Positions 1 to 8,410 of a stretch of DNA of 64,000 bases are shown piece by piece. The notes under the pieces are model-generated. The model was not told the DNA's origin, made no database searches, and worked only from the letters and a program-made list of their open reading frames with translations. The stretch is from Streptomyces graminofaciens. GTDB taxonomy: Bacteria; Actinomycetota; Actinomycetes; Streptomycetales; Streptomycetaceae. The translations under genes and the position numbers were made by a program. The DNA lies in contig NZ_AP018448.1 in NCBI RefSeq assembly GCF_030294945.1, positions 4,030,001 through 4,094,000 of the forward strand, given 5' to 3'. Positions within the stretch are counted from its first letter, which is position 1. Every line of letters begins with the position of its first letter.

Positions 1-1
1 G

Positions 2-574
2 GCGGCCACGGTGTTCACCCGCGACGGCTTCGCGCGGGCGAGCGTCGACACCATCGCCGCCGAGGCGAAGGTGGCCAAGCAGACCCTCTACAACCACTTC
101 GGCGACCGGGAGTCGCTCGTGGCCGAAGTCGTGGCGGCGGCGATGGACCCGCTGGCCAGCCAGTTCGACACGCTGGTGCACGAGACCATCGCCGCCCACG
201 ACGGCACCGACCTGCCGGCGCAGTTCCGGGACTTCGGTCGGCGCTGGGTGCGGCTGATGTTGTGCGACACCGCCGCGCTGCGCTGGCGGATCCTGGCAGA
301 CGCCGCGCTGGACGAGTCCCTGCGCCGGGCGCTGCGCGGCATCGACCGGGACGCGGGCGTCCGTGCCGTGGCCGAGCAGCTCGCGCTGCTCGGCCGGGCC
401 GGCCACCTGGACGTCGGCGATGCCGAGGCGGCGGCCCGGCAGCTGCGGGCGCTGCTGGTGGGCGAGGCCCAGCTGGAGTCGATGCTCGGTCAGGTCGCGC
501 TGGACGAGGCGGGGATCGACGCGGTGGTGGAGCGGGGCATCAGCATGTTCATGCGTGCGTACGGTCGGCGCTGA
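2..574 (+). CDS. TetR-family transcriptional regulator (5' end outside window)
   Basis: The reading frame is open to the left edge, so the start codon lies upstream of the window. The first visible part is a TetR helix-turn-helix, with the signature VAKQTLYNHFGDRESL. It is followed by a helical ligand-binding domain that resembles the TetR_C subgroup found next to many efflux and secondary-metabolite genes. The gene ends convergently with the acyltransferase at 597-1895. It could regulate that gene or something left of the window. The family call is secure; the ligand and targets are unknown. Confidence 0.9.
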   Translation, partial: AATVFTRDGFARASVDTIAAEAKVAKQTLYNHFGDRESLVAEVVAAAMDPLASQFDTLVHETIAAHDGTDLPAQFRDFGRRWVRLMLCDTAALRWRILADAALDESLRRALRGIDRDAGVRAVAEQLALLGRAGHLDVGDAEAAARQLRALLVGEAQLESMLGQVALDEAGIDAVVERGISMFMRAYGRR

Positions 575-575
575 C

Positions 576-612
576 GGCGGCCGGGGTCTGCTGGGTCTAC
601 CCGCGGGCCGCC
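576..612. terminator. Possible bidirectional hairpin between convergent genes
   Basis: A 7-bp perfect inverted repeat (GGCGGCC at 576-582 and GGCCGCC at 606-612) sits between the TetR stop and the end of the convergent acyltransferase gene. It overlaps the acyltransferase stop codon. There is no T-run, which is common in streptomycete terminators. The stem is short and the loop long, so this is tentative. Confidence 0.35.
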
Positions 613-1895
613 GGGGCGACGGAGCGTGGGCGCAGTCGGCGCATCAGCGGGACCTCTATCCAGCGGTACGCCGCCCAGGCCGCCAGCACGCACAGCCCCA
701 GACAACCCAGCGCCACCGGGCCCACCAGCCAGGTCGGCAAGGCCGCGTCCTTGTCGGGCAGCACCCCCGCGGCGGCCAGCGCCGGGCGCAGCGCGCCCGC
801 GACGACCGCGAGGAGCAGCAGCTGGAAGACGTACAGGCAGTACGAGATCTCGCCGAGGAAGCGCATCACCCGCCCCCGCAGCGGCGACCATGTGCCGTGC
901 ACGTCCGCCGTCGCCAGGGCGGCGATCAGCAGTACGAACGGCAGGAAGGTGCCGGCCTGGTGCTGCAGGCGCGGCGGCAGCTCCTGATTGACCAGCCAGC
1001 CGGCCAGGCAGATCAGCAGGGCGGCCGGCACGCCGGGACCGCGCCACTGGCCGCGCCGCACCAACAGGGCGGCGGCCACGCCGGCGACGAACTCCAGCGC
1101 GCGGAAGGCCGGCAGGACGTAGGTGAACCAGTACGGGAAGGGGCCGCCGACCGGGCCGGTGGAGATGATCTCCTTGGCCGGGTAGGGCAGGTCCACCAGC
1201 TCGCCCAGGGTGTACGGCAGCACGAAGGCCCCCACCACCGCCACCGCCACCGTGGCGTACAGCGCGTTCGCGGGCAGCCGCCGCAGGCCCACGAAGACCA
1301 GCGGCAGGATCGCGTAGAAGAAGGCTTCGCAGCTCAGCGACCAGGTCACGGGGTTGAGGCCGAAGTACAGGGACTGGTCGGGGGTCCAGGACTGCAGCAG
1401 CGTCAGGTGCAGTGCCACGTTGGTGCCCGACGGGGTCTGGCCCATGCCGGCGAACATCACGAAGGCCAACACGGTCGAGACGAAGTAGACGGGGTAGATC
1501 TTCGCGAACCGCCGCTGCCAGAACCGGCCGACGGTGTCGGTCTCCGGGCAGTACGTCCAGGCCAGGACGAAACCGCTGAGCACGAAGAAGCAGCTCACAC
1601 CGATGGTTCCGGTGCCGAAGAGCCAGTGCAGCACCGTGTCGGCGGGGCCGGTGTCGTCCGACCCTACTCTGCTGGCCAGTCTCAGCGCGGCCAGGTGCTC
1701 GCCGAACACCAGCAGCGCCGCCCACCAGCGCAGGCCCGTCAGCGACTCGAGCCGGGAGCCGCGGCCGACCAGCAGGTTCAGTTCGCGGGCGCCGGGGCGC
1801 TCGTAGCGGGTGAGCTTCGCGAAGGCATGGGCGGTACGGCCGGGCCGGCCGGTGCGTGCCGTGGATGCGGGACGTGCGGGGCTTGGGGAACTCAT
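597..1895 (-). CDS. Acyltransferase 3 family integral membrane protein
   Basis: The protein of about 432 residues has around ten hydrophobic segments. It begins its membrane domain with the family-typical GLRWWAALLVFGEHLAA, and GTIGVSCFFVLSGFVLAW follows. These are hallmarks of the acyltransferase-3/OafA/NodX family, which moves acyl groups onto sugars, lipids or natural products at the membrane. The ATG at 1895 was chosen because the frame upstream runs antisense through the neighbouring gene. A strong hairpin at 1968-2007 separates it from the oxidoreductase operon, so it is probably transcribed on its own. A role in acylating the cluster product or a cell-surface glycan is possible but not shown. 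Confidence 0.85.
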   Translation of the reverse strand: MSSPSPARPASTARTGRPGRTAHAFAKLTRYERPGARELNLLVGRGSRLESLTGLRWWAALLVFGEHLAALRLASRVGSDDTGPADTVLHWLFGTGTIGVSCFFVLSGFVLAWTYCPETDTVGRFWQRRFAKIYPVYFVSTVLAFVMFAGMGQTPSGTNVALHLTLLQSWTPDQSLYFGLNPVTWSLSCEAFFYAILPLVFVGLRRLPANALYATVAVAVVGAFVLPYTLGELVDLPYPAKEIISTGPVGGPFPYWFTYVLPAFRALEFVAGVAAALLVRRGQWRGPGVPAALLICLAGWLVNQELPPRLQHQAGTFLPFVLLIAALATADVHGTWSPLRGRVMRFLGEISYCLYVFQLLLLAVVAGALRPALAAAGVLPDKDAALPTWLVGPVALGCLGLCVLAAWAAYRWIEVPLMRRLRPRSVAPAARG

Positions 1896-1967
1896 CTGAC
1901 CTCCAAGTGGGAGCGCCGGACCCGCCAGGGACCGGTGGGGGCCCGCGGCGGGGCCTGAACAGGGATC

Positions 1968-2007
1968 GGGGCCGTCCTCCGCGCGGGGGTTCGCGGCGGA
2001 CGGCCCC
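1968..2007 (-). terminator. Strong hairpin terminator after the luciferase-like monooxygenase
   Basis: Perfect 10-bp arms (GGGGCCGTCC at 1968-1977 and GGACGGCCCC at 1998-2007), with further pairing inside, lie 16 bases past the stop codon of the gene at 2024-3229. No U-tract follows. The position fits the end of the four-gene minus-strand operon that starts at 5979. Confidence 0.7.
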
Positions 2008-2023
2008 GACGTGCGAGGTGGGC

Positions 2024-3229
2024 TCAGCGGGAGCCGGCGCCGGCCGGTTCGGTCACCGGCAGGCTGGGGGCGGTCACCCCGGCGTCGGTGAACGCCTTCT
2101 GGAAGGCGCCTACGGCCTGGGTGACGAACTCGGACCGGTTCTCGCGCACCCACGCGGCGGAGGCCTCGAAGCCCTCCAGCGAGCCGTTGAAGCGCGGTAC
2201 GACGAACCGTGCCAAGCGCTCGAAGGAGGCCCGGGTGTTCTCCCGGGACGCCCAGTCGGCGCCGGCGACCAGCAGGGTGCCGAAACCGCCGCTGCTCTCG
2301 TACAGCTCCTCGACGCCCGCGGCGACCTCGTCCGGCGAGCCGATGATCGCGGTGCCGGTCTCCACCAGGTACTCGATCTCCCTGCCCGGCTCGATGCCGA
2401 GGGCGTCGACCGGCAGGCCGACGATGTCGCCGAAGTAGCCGCGCAGCCAGGCCGCGGCGCCCTCGCGCAGGTCCTCCAGGGCCTGCTCGCGGGACTCGCC
2501 GACGTACACGTTGACCACCAGGCGCCAGTCGGCGCGGTCGACGGTGCGGCCTGCGGCCGCGGCCGCCTCCTCGGCGTACTGCCACTGGCGACGCAGGTCC
2601 GGGACGGTGCCGCCAGGGCGCGGCGAGGCGAAGGACAGCGGGCTCAGGCCATGCCGGCCGGCCAGCTGCATGCTGTGCGGGGAGGCCGCGCTGGAGATGG
2701 CCACCTCGATGCCGCCGGGGCGGTAGGGACGGTGCTGCAGGCGCGCGTCGCGCAGCGTGAACCAGTCGGTGGCGCGGTTGACCGGGCCCTCGCCGGCGAG
2801 GAGCTCCAGGACGGCCTCCAGGGACTCGCCGGTCATCCGGCGCTGTTCGGAGGGGTGGATGCCGAGCATGTGGGCGTCGCCGGGCGCCGAGCCCGCTCCG
2901 ACGCCCAGCATCACGCGGCCTCGGGTCTGGTGGTCGAGCTGGACGATGCGCGAGGCCACGTGGAAGGGATGGTGGTAGGGCAGGCTGGTGACGCCGGTTC
3001 CCAGGCGGATGTGGCGGGTGTGTTCGGCGGCCGCCGCGAGGAAGACCTCGGGCGAGGAGATCGTGCCCCAGCCGCCGGAGTGGTGCTCGCCGATCCACGC
3101 CTCTGCCAGGCCGAGTTCGTCCAGCCACCGCACGAGGTCCAGGTCGCGCCAGAGTTGGAGGGTGGGGTTCTCGCCGTGCGGGTGCAGAGGCGAGATGAAC
3201 GCGCCGAAGCCGATCTGCGGCCGGGTCAT
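2024..3229 (-). CDS. Luciferase-like (LLM class) flavin-dependent monooxygenase
   Basis: The 401-residue protein has the bacterial-luciferase-like TIM-barrel layout. It starts with a QIGFGAFISPLHP strand, then GLAEAWIGEHHSGGWG, then RIRLGTGV/LGVGAG-type segments. Enzymes of this class use reduced FMN delivered by a separate reductase to hydroxylate or epoxidise a substrate. That reductase is encoded at 5404-5979 in the same operon. The start codon overlaps the stop of the amide synthase gene by 4 bp, so the two are coupled. By analogy with manumycin-type pathways it may oxidise the aminophenol ring, for example by epoxidation after hydroxylation; this is inference. The exact subfamily cannot be fixed by eye. 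Confidence 0.85.
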   Translation of the reverse strand: MTRPQIGFGAFISPLHPHGENPTLQLWRDLDLVRWLDELGLAEAWIGEHHSGGWGTISSPEVFLAAAAEHTRHIRLGTGVTSLPYHHPFHVASRIVQLDHQTRGRVMLGVGAGSAPGDAHMLGIHPSEQRRMTGESLEAVLELLAGEGPVNRATDWFTLRDARLQHRPYRPGGIEVAISSAASPHSMQLAGRHGLSPLSFASPRPGGTVPDLRRQWQYAEEAAAAAGRTVDRADWRLVVNVYVGESREQALEDLREGAAAWLRGYFGDIVGLPVDALGIEPGREIEYLVETGTAIIGSPDEVAAGVEELYESSGGFGTLLVAGADWASRENTRASFERLARFVVPRFNGSLEGFEASAAWVRENRSEFVTQAVGAFQKAFTDAGVTAPSLPVTEPAGAGSR

Positions 3230-4119
3230 GCGGAGGTCTCCTCAAGAGTCGGGGCGGGGGCGGCGGCCGCGGAGGTCGGGGCGGTCGCGGCGTCGCCCAC
3301 CAGTCGCTGCCAGATGCGGGTGCCGCGCTCGGCCAGGGTCGGGTGGCCGGCGAAGACCCGCGCGAGGGCGGCCCGGGCCGCCTCGGGGGTGTCGACCCGG
3401 CTGCTGCGCTCCGTACCGCCCTCGGAGGTCTCGATCAGCACGTCGTTGACGAGCGTGACCTTGCCGGTGCCGGTCACCCGGGAGCACATCAGCGTGCGCG
3501 GGATGGGCGAGCCGGTGCCGGGGGTGAGGTAGAGGGCGAGGATGGTCGCGAAGTGCTCGCCGCCGCGCCGTTCGAGGGTGAACCGGTGGATCGGGGACCA
3601 CCGGCCGCCGGCTCCCGCGCGCTGGGCGACGTGGTCGTCGCCGTCCTGGGCGCGCACCACGCGGAAGCGCCAGCCGTGCTCGGTGTGCTCGCTGCCGTCC
3701 AGCTTCAGCGGCGCCACGGCGATCAGCTGGGAGTACGCGACGTCGACGAGGTACGCGACGCCTTCGATCCGGACCACCAGGACCATGTGGTCGCCGGTGT
3801 CGGTGTACGCGCGGTCCTGCGGCAGCCAGGGGCGGGAGGCGTGCGTGGTCACCTCGAAGCCGAGGTCGCCGAGGAGGGCGGCGAAGAGGTTGTTGACCTC
3901 CATGCAGGCCCCGCCCAGGTGGCGGACCACGACCTTCTCGTACACGCTGGCCGCGTCGATGCCGGGGATCACGCCATCGGGCCCGTCGAGCAGTTCGAAG
4001 GGCACGGCCCGCACATGGGCCCGGCACAGCGCGGTCAGCACCTCGAGGGTCGGCTCGAGCGGGCCGTCATATCCGACGCGCGCGAGGTACGAGCGCCGCT
4101 GCTCGTCGGTCAGGTTCAC
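3226..4119 (-). CDS. Arylamine N-acetyltransferase-like amide synthase
   Basis: The 297-residue protein belongs to the arylamine N-acetyltransferase fold. The catalytic triad is visible: Cys72 in HLGGACMEVNN, His111 in TGDHMVLV and Asp126 in YLVDVAY. The spacing matches classical NATs. In antibiotic clusters such proteins (RifF, or the NAT-like amide synthases of manumycin-type pathways) join a polyketide acyl chain to an aryl amine. Next to 3,4-AHBA genes and a small type II polyketide system, the likely job is to acylate the amino group of 3,4-AHBA or an oxidised derivative. It overlaps the upstream hydroxylase gene by 4 bp. Simple detoxifying N-acetylation is the alternative. Confidence 0.88.
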   Translation of the reverse strand: MNLTDEQRRSYLARVGYDGPLEPTLEVLTALCRAHVRAVPFELLDGPDGVIPGIDAASVYEKVVVRHLGGACMEVNNLFAALLGDLGFEVTTHASRPWLPQDRAYTDTGDHMVLVVRIEGVAYLVDVAYSQLIAVAPLKLDGSEHTEHGWRFRVVRAQDGDDHVAQRAGAGGRWSPIHRFTLERRGGEHFATILALYLTPGTGSPIPRTLMCSRVTGTGKVTLVNDVLIETSEGGTERSSRVDTPEAARAALARVFAGHPTLAERGTRIWQRLVGDAATAPTSAAAAPAPTLEETSA

Positions 4120-5411
4120 GAGCGGACTCCGGCGGGCACCGCGGCCGGGGAGGACGGTGCGCCCTCGGGGACGGCCGTGGCGAGCGCGGCGCGCAGTTCT
4201 TCCTGGCCCAGGGCCAGCGGGGCGAAGTCCGGCAGGTGTCCGGCGCCCGCGCCGGCCGCCTGGCCCGCCCGCGCCGCGAGGGCGTCGAGGTGCGCCTCCT
4301 GCATGTCCTGGAAGGCCTCGGTGAAGGGCCGGCGCAGTTCCTCGAAGCGGTGCAGGGCCGCGCTGTCGCCCGCGGTCATGGCCTCGTCGGCGGCGGTCGC
4401 CACACAGGCCGCGTCCTGGAGGGAGAGGTTCAGTCCCTGGCCGCCGTAGACGTGCACGCCGTGGGCACTGTCCCCGACCAGGAAGACGTTGCCGTCGGTC
4501 CAGCGCTCGGGGCGCACGATGTGGTGCAGGAACTCGCGGACCTGGGAGCGGTCGGTGGTGTGCTCACGGATCCAGTCGGCGGCCTGCGGCACGGCCCGCG
4601 CGTAGCGCTCGGCGAGCGCGGCGAGCGGGCCGTCGACGGCCCCGCCGGCGGTGTCCGGTCCGGTGATCCAGGCGAACAGCAGGGTCTCGTCGGCGATCGG
4701 GGTGCCCAGCACATAGCCGTCGGCGGTGAAGGCGGCCCGCATAACCGGCCCCCAGGCCTCGGGCAGCGGCAGGCGCAGCTCGGTGTAGCCGCGCTCGAAG
4801 GCACGGGCAGGGGCAGTGATGCCGGCCATCTCGCGGACGGCCGAGCGCTTGCCGTCGCAGCCGATGATCAGTGAGGGGTACAGGGTGCGCACGCCCTGGG
4901 CGTCCTCGAGTTCGAGGCCGCGCACACCGGGGGCGGCCCCGTCGCGCTGCGGCAGGGCACGCACCGTGGCGCCGTACACCAGCTCGACGCCGGGGGTGGC
5001 GCGGACGGCGGTGGTGAGCACGTCGCGCAGCCGGACGATCGAGGTGGGAAGGGCGAAGGGGACGGGCGCCCCGGGCAGGTCGGCGTAGGCGTACGAGGCG
5101 ACGGCGGCGCCGCCCGCGGTGACCTCGCCGTGGGTGACCGGGGTGGTGTTCGCGGCCAGTTCGGGCAGCAGGCCCAGGCGGTCGAGGATGCCCAGGGTGG
5201 CGGGCTGCAGGATCGGGCAGATCCCGTTGCCCGGGCCGCCGAGGACGGGTTCGTCCTCGCGCTCGATCAGCAGAACCCGGCGGCCCCGCAGGCCCAGCAG
5301 CAGGCCGAGCAGCAGGCCCGCGGGGCCGGCGCCGACGATGGCTACCTCGGGGTCGGTGGGGTCGGCCGGTCGCGGCAACGGGCTCCGCGCGGTGCGGGAC
5401 GGTTCAGACAT
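4116..5411 (-). CDS. FAD-dependent aromatic monooxygenase (PHBH/UbiH family)
   Basis: The 431-residue group A flavoprotein monooxygenase has an N-terminal dinucleotide-binding GAGPAG (residues 27-32) ending in the acidic VLLIERE strand. A central LIIGCDGKRSAVR carries the DG motif, and the C-terminal FAD motif is NVFLVGDSAHGVHVYGGQGLN. Such enzymes hydroxylate phenols ortho or ipso to an activating group using NAD(P)H and oxygen. In manumycin-type pathways a related enzyme oxidises the ring carbon carrying the carboxyl-derived chain. Here, with no obvious lower-chain genes, decarboxylative ipso-hydroxylation of the 3,4-AHBA ring is a reasonable guess. It is the second gene of the minus-strand operon. 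Confidence 0.88.
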   Translation of the reverse strand: MSEPSRTARSPLPRPADPTDPEVAIVGAGPAGLLLGLLLGLRGRRVLLIEREDEPVLGGPGNGICPILQPATLGILDRLGLLPELAANTTPVTHGEVTAGGAAVASYAYADLPGAPVPFALPTSIVRLRDVLTTAVRATPGVELVYGATVRALPQRDGAAPGVRGLELEDAQGVRTLYPSLIIGCDGKRSAVREMAGITAPARAFERGYTELRLPLPEAWGPVMRAAFTADGYVLGTPIADETLLFAWITGPDTAGGAVDGPLAALAERYARAVPQAADWIREHTTDRSQVREFLHHIVRPERWTDGNVFLVGDSAHGVHVYGGQGLNLSLQDAACVATAADEAMTAGDSAALHRFEELRRPFTEAFQDMQEAHLDALAARAGQAAGAGAGHLPDFAPLALGQEELRAALATAVPEGAPSSPAAVPAGVRS

Positions 5412-5979
5412 GGGTGCTCTCCACCTCGCGGGGCCTGCTCGGGGCAGGCATGGACAGTTGATCGGCGAGCTTGGGGTAGTCGCCCGCCCAGAACAGCAGC
5501 GGCTGGGCCGGCCGCCCGTGGTGGACCTCGGTCACCCGGCCGAGGAAGAGAGTGTGGTCGCCGCCCGGGTGGGCGGCCTCGACGGAACACTCGAAGGCCG
5601 CCAGCGAACCGGCCGTCAGGGCCGCGCCGTTGCGGCCGTGCCACGAGCCGAGCCGGTGCCAGGCCTCGGTGCCGCGGGGCCGCTCGGGGGAGGCCAGCAG
5701 GGCCGCGAGCGGCCCCTGGTCCTCGGCCAGCACGCTGACGGAGAAGTTCCCGCCGTCGCTCAGCCGCCGGTGCAGCCGCCCGGTCGTACGTACGCTCACC
5801 AGCAGGAGCAGGGGGTCGAGGGAGACCGACACCAGGGAGTTGGCGGTCATCGCCTCGGTGGTGGGACCGGAGCCGCAGGCGACGACGGTGACGCCGGTAC
5901 AGAACCGCCCCATCGCCCGGCGAAAATCCGCCCCGTCCGGGCGTATTCGCTCGTGGTCAATGGCCGAATTCATGTCCAC
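5404..5979 (-). CDS. FMN reductase, HpaC/flavin reductase-like domain
   Basis: The 191-residue protein has the short flavin-reductase fold: FCTGVTVVACG near residue 27, MTANSLVSVSLDPLLLLVSV, and a late GDHTLFLGRVTEV segment. Family members use NAD(P)H to reduce free FMN or FAD for a partner oxygenase. The natural partner is the luciferase-like monooxygenase at 2024-3229; the FAD monooxygenase next door normally reduces its own flavin. It is the first gene of the minus-strand operon and overlaps the next gene by 8 bp. The start at 5979 faces the divergent 3,4-AHBA gene across a 315-bp control region. Confidence 0.9.
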   Translation of the reverse strand: MDMNSAIDHERIRPDGADFRRAMGRFCTGVTVVACGSGPTTEAMTANSLVSVSLDPLLLLVSVRTTGRLHRRLSDGGNFSVSVLAEDQGPLAALLASPERPRGTEAWHRLGSWHGRNGAALTAGSLAAFECSVEAAHPGGDHTLFLGRVTEVHHGRPAQPLLFWAGDYPKLADQLSMPAPSRPREVESTHV

Positions 5980-6294
5980 CCGCCTTCCATTCAGTCATGG
6001 CTCCATCCTTCATTTCCACGGGAAACACACCAGCCCCATCCGGGTACCCGTTCGGGGTGCACTCTCGGGGCGCACCGCCCGGCGTCCCACGCCCGGCCAG
6101 GCCTTTTCGCCGCACGGAGGTGGAGGGCCGGATCCCTTGACCCGTCCGGAAACGGCCGCCTAAATTCCTGGCCATCCGCTGCACCGCACTCGCCGGCAGC
6201 GATCCTGCCGACCACGTGACACCACTGGGGGAACATCACGACCCCAGGTGCTCCGCGGATTCGAATTCATCGTCCAGAAAGGGCGGCCATTCCC
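5980..6294. promoter_or_regulatory. Divergent control region between the oxidation operon and the 3,4-AHBA operon
   Basis: This 315-bp non-coding stretch must hold the promoters of both divergent operons. It is less GC-rich than its surroundings, especially near 6240-6300 and 5975-6025. An AAAGGG stretch at about 6279-6284 may serve as a distant ribosome-binding site for the gene at 6295. I found no convincing long palindrome or copy of the element at 23089-23112 here. Confidence 0.5.
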
Positions 6295-7125
6295 ATGTCA
6301 CATTCCCTTTCCAGCGGGAGGGAGATTCGCCTGAACCGCCTATCGCGGCATGGCGACGAGCGTTATCTTTTCATTCCACTGGACCATTCCGTGTCGGACG
6401 GACCGGTCGTCAACGCCGATGAATTCGACCAGCTCATGGGGTCACTCGTCGCCGGCGGCGCCGACGCGGTGATCGTCCACAAGGGCCGGGCGCGCAGCAT
6501 CGCCCCCCGCCACCTGCGGGAGTGCGCGCTGATCGTCCACTTGAGCGCAGGCACGTCCCGCGCCGCCGATACAGATCAGAAGGTCCTGGTCGCCAGCGTG
6601 GAGGAGGCCGTACAGCTCGGCGCCGACGCGGTGAGCGTCCATGTCAACGTGGGATCCGACACCGAGAGCCGGCAGCTGGCCGACCTCGGCGCCGTCGCGG
6701 CGGAGTGTGCGCGCTGGGAGATGCCGCTGCTCGCGATGATCTACCCGCGCGGTCCCCGGATCTCCGACCCGCACGACCCCGATCTCCTGGCCCACGTCGT
6801 GAACATCGCCGTGGACCTCGGTGCCGATCTGGTCAAGACCTCGGCCGCCGCGCCCATGAGCGCGATGGCGGACGTGGTGGCCAGCTGCCCGGTGCCCATT
6901 CTGGTCGCGGGCGGCCGGCCCAGCGGTCAAAGCCTGACCCAGTACGCGCAGTCGGCCGTCGACGCCGGGTGCGCGGGCCTGGCGGTGGGCCGCCGGGTGT
7001 TCACCGACCCCGACCCCGAGACCCTGGTCCGCGAGCTGGCCGCGATCGTGCACGCACCGCGGCAGCAGCCGGTCGACCTCCCCGTGGACGTGCCCGAGCT
7101 GTACGGCGCCACCGCCGCGCTCTGA
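6295..7125 (+). CDS. griI: GriI-like aldolase, first step of 3,4-AHBA formation
   Basis: The 276-residue protein resembles GriI of grixazone biosynthesis, a class I fructose-bisphosphate-aldolase-type enzyme. GriI joins aspartate semialdehyde and dihydroxyacetone phosphate into a C7 amino-sugar-like phosphate. The DhnA-type start RYLFIPLDHSVSDGP and a Lys at residue 181 in ADLVKTSAAAP, the probable Schiff-base lysine, are visible. It is followed by the griH-like gene, the partner that cyclises this product to 3-amino-4-hydroxybenzoate. The pair is diagnostic: grixazone, asukamycin, bagremycin and related clusters carry both. It is the first gene of the forward operon. The assignment rests on the family match plus the partner gene. 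Confidence 0.9.
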   Translation: MSHSLSSGREIRLNRLSRHGDERYLFIPLDHSVSDGPVVNADEFDQLMGSLVAGGADAVIVHKGRARSIAPRHLRECALIVHLSAGTSRAADTDQKVLVASVEEAVQLGADAVSVHVNVGSDTESRQLADLGAVAAECARWEMPLLAMIYPRGPRISDPHDPDLLAHVVNIAVDLGADLVKTSAAAPMSAMADVVASCPVPILVAGGRPSGQSLTQYAQSAVDAGCAGLAVGRRVFTDPDPETLVRELAAIVHAPRQQPVDLPVDVPELYGATAAL

Positions 7126-7130
7126 CCGGT

Positions 7131-7158
7131 GCGGGTCCCGTCCCCGTCAGGGGCCCGC
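7131..7158 (+). terminator. GC-rich hairpin between griI-like and griH-like genes
   Basis: Nine-base arms at 7131-7139 (GCGGGTCCC) and 7150-7158 (GGGGCCCGC) pair with one G-U wobble around a 10-base loop. It begins six bases after the griI stop. It may be an intercistronic attenuator or simply mRNA structure. Confidence 0.4.
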
Positions 7159-7196
7159 GCCCGCGTCCTCCTCCACCTCTTCCGTTAGGGATTCCT

Positions 7197-8294
7197 GTGA
7201 AGTTCGCCTGGATCGACGTCCGTTCCGCCTCTTCCGAGCAGCGCGAGGCCATCGTCGACGCTGCCATCCACGCCCGCGTCGACGGCATAGTCTCCGACGA
7301 CCCCGCTCTCCTCGCGACCCTGCCCACCACCGTGAAGCGCATCCTCGTCGGCACCCGGGCCGAGGGCGACGATCTCATCGTCCTCCACGACGTCGCCGAC
7401 CAGGACGCCCTGGCCGACCTCCGCACCCGCCACCAGGACGGCGACAAGAACATCGCCGGACGGGTCGACGTCATCGACGACCCGACGCTGACGCTGGCCT
7501 GCGAGACCGCGATCGCACTCCCCTACACCCTGGTGGAGTTCAAGGACCCGACGAAGATCCCGCTCGAGATCGTCATCGCGGCCGCCGACCGCTCCCCCGG
7601 CCAGCTCGTCTGCAAGGCCGCGGACCTCGAAGAGGCCAAGGTCATCATCGACGTACTCGAAAAGGGCTCCGAGGGCGTCCTCATCGCTCCCGCCACCGCC
7701 AACGACGTCTTCGAACTCGTCGAGGCCCTGCGCGTGAAGACCTCCGCCCTCGAGCTCACCACGCTGACGGTCGACCGCATCGAGCACCTGGGCCTCGGCG
7801 ACCGCGTCTGCATCGACACCACCTCGCACTTCGAAAAGGACGAGGGCATGCTCATCGGCTCCTACGCACACGGATTCATCCTGTGCGTCAGCGAGACCCA
7901 CCCGTTGCCCTACATGCCCACCCGGCCCTTCCGCATCAACGCCGGCGCCCTGCACTCCTACGCCTTCGGCCAGGACAACCGCACCAACTACCTCAGCGAG
8001 CTGAAGGCCGGCCACCCGGTCCTCGCCGTGGGCGCCGACGGCCGCACCCGCCGTATCACCGTCGGCCGCATCAAACTCGAGTCGCGCCCGCTGCTGAGCA
8101 TCCACGCCACCTCCCCCGAGGGCGTCGAGGTCAACCTCATCGTCCAGGACGACTGGCACGTCCGCGTCCTGGGCCCCGGCGCCAAGGTCCTCAACGTCAC
8201 CGAGTTGAAGAAGGGCGACCAGGTCCTCGGCCACATCGCGACCGAGAAGCGCCATGTCGGCTGGCCCGTCGGCGAGTTCTGCGTCGAGAAGTAG
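7197..8294 (+). CDS. griH: GriH-like 3-amino-4-hydroxybenzoate synthase (dehydroquinate synthase II family)
   Basis: The 365-residue protein starts at GTG 7197 with KFAWIDVRSASSEQRE. This is the characteristic start of the archaeal-type 3-dehydroquinate synthase II family, to which GriH belongs. GriH turns the C7 amino-dihydroxy-oxo-heptanoate phosphate from GriI into 3-amino-4-hydroxybenzoate. Conserved stretches include LVEFKDPTKIPLEIVIA and a C-terminal ring-forming domain ending in GDQVLGHIATEKRHVG. The gene follows griI by 71 bp. Most actinobacteria make dehydroquinate with an unrelated AroB enzyme, so this protein points to secondary metabolism rather than the shikimate pathway. Confidence 0.92.
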   Translation: MKFAWIDVRSASSEQREAIVDAAIHARVDGIVSDDPALLATLPTTVKRILVGTRAEGDDLIVLHDVADQDALADLRTRHQDGDKNIAGRVDVIDDPTLTLACETAIALPYTLVEFKDPTKIPLEIVIAAADRSPGQLVCKAADLEEAKVIIDVLEKGSEGVLIAPATANDVFELVEALRVKTSALELTTLTVDRIEHLGLGDRVCIDTTSHFEKDEGMLIGSYAHGFILCVSETHPLPYMPTRPFRINAGALHSYAFGQDNRTNYLSELKAGHPVLAVGADGRTRRITVGRIKLESRPLLSIHATSPEGVEVNLIVQDDWHVRVLGPGAKVLNVTELKKGDQVLGHIATEKRHVGWPVGEFCVEK

Positions 8295-8303
8295 GCCGGG
8301 AAT

Positions 8304-8326
8304 CGGGCCCGGACAGCCCGGGCCCG
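8304..8326 (+). terminator. Perfect hairpin after griH-like gene
   Basis: Nine-bp perfect arms (CGGGCCCGG at 8304-8312 and CCGGGCCCG at 8318-8326) around a 5-base loop begin 10 bases after the griH stop. The next gene starts at 8411 on the same strand. This could terminate or attenuate transcription between the 3,4-AHBA pair and the polyketide genes. Confidence 0.55.
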
Positions 8327-8410
8327 GGAAGCAGGCCGGTCCGGCGAGTGCGTCCCCGGCCCACGGGGACGCGCCCGCGCCCGGCGGCCCGAACACTTTC
8401 GGAGAGGTCA

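Noticed and set aside
597..3245. An 882-codon minus-strand frame joining the acyltransferase to sequence over the luciferase-like gene
   Set aside because: The part beyond 1895 is a low-complexity shadow of the real monooxygenase frame, and a strong terminator lies between the two genes.
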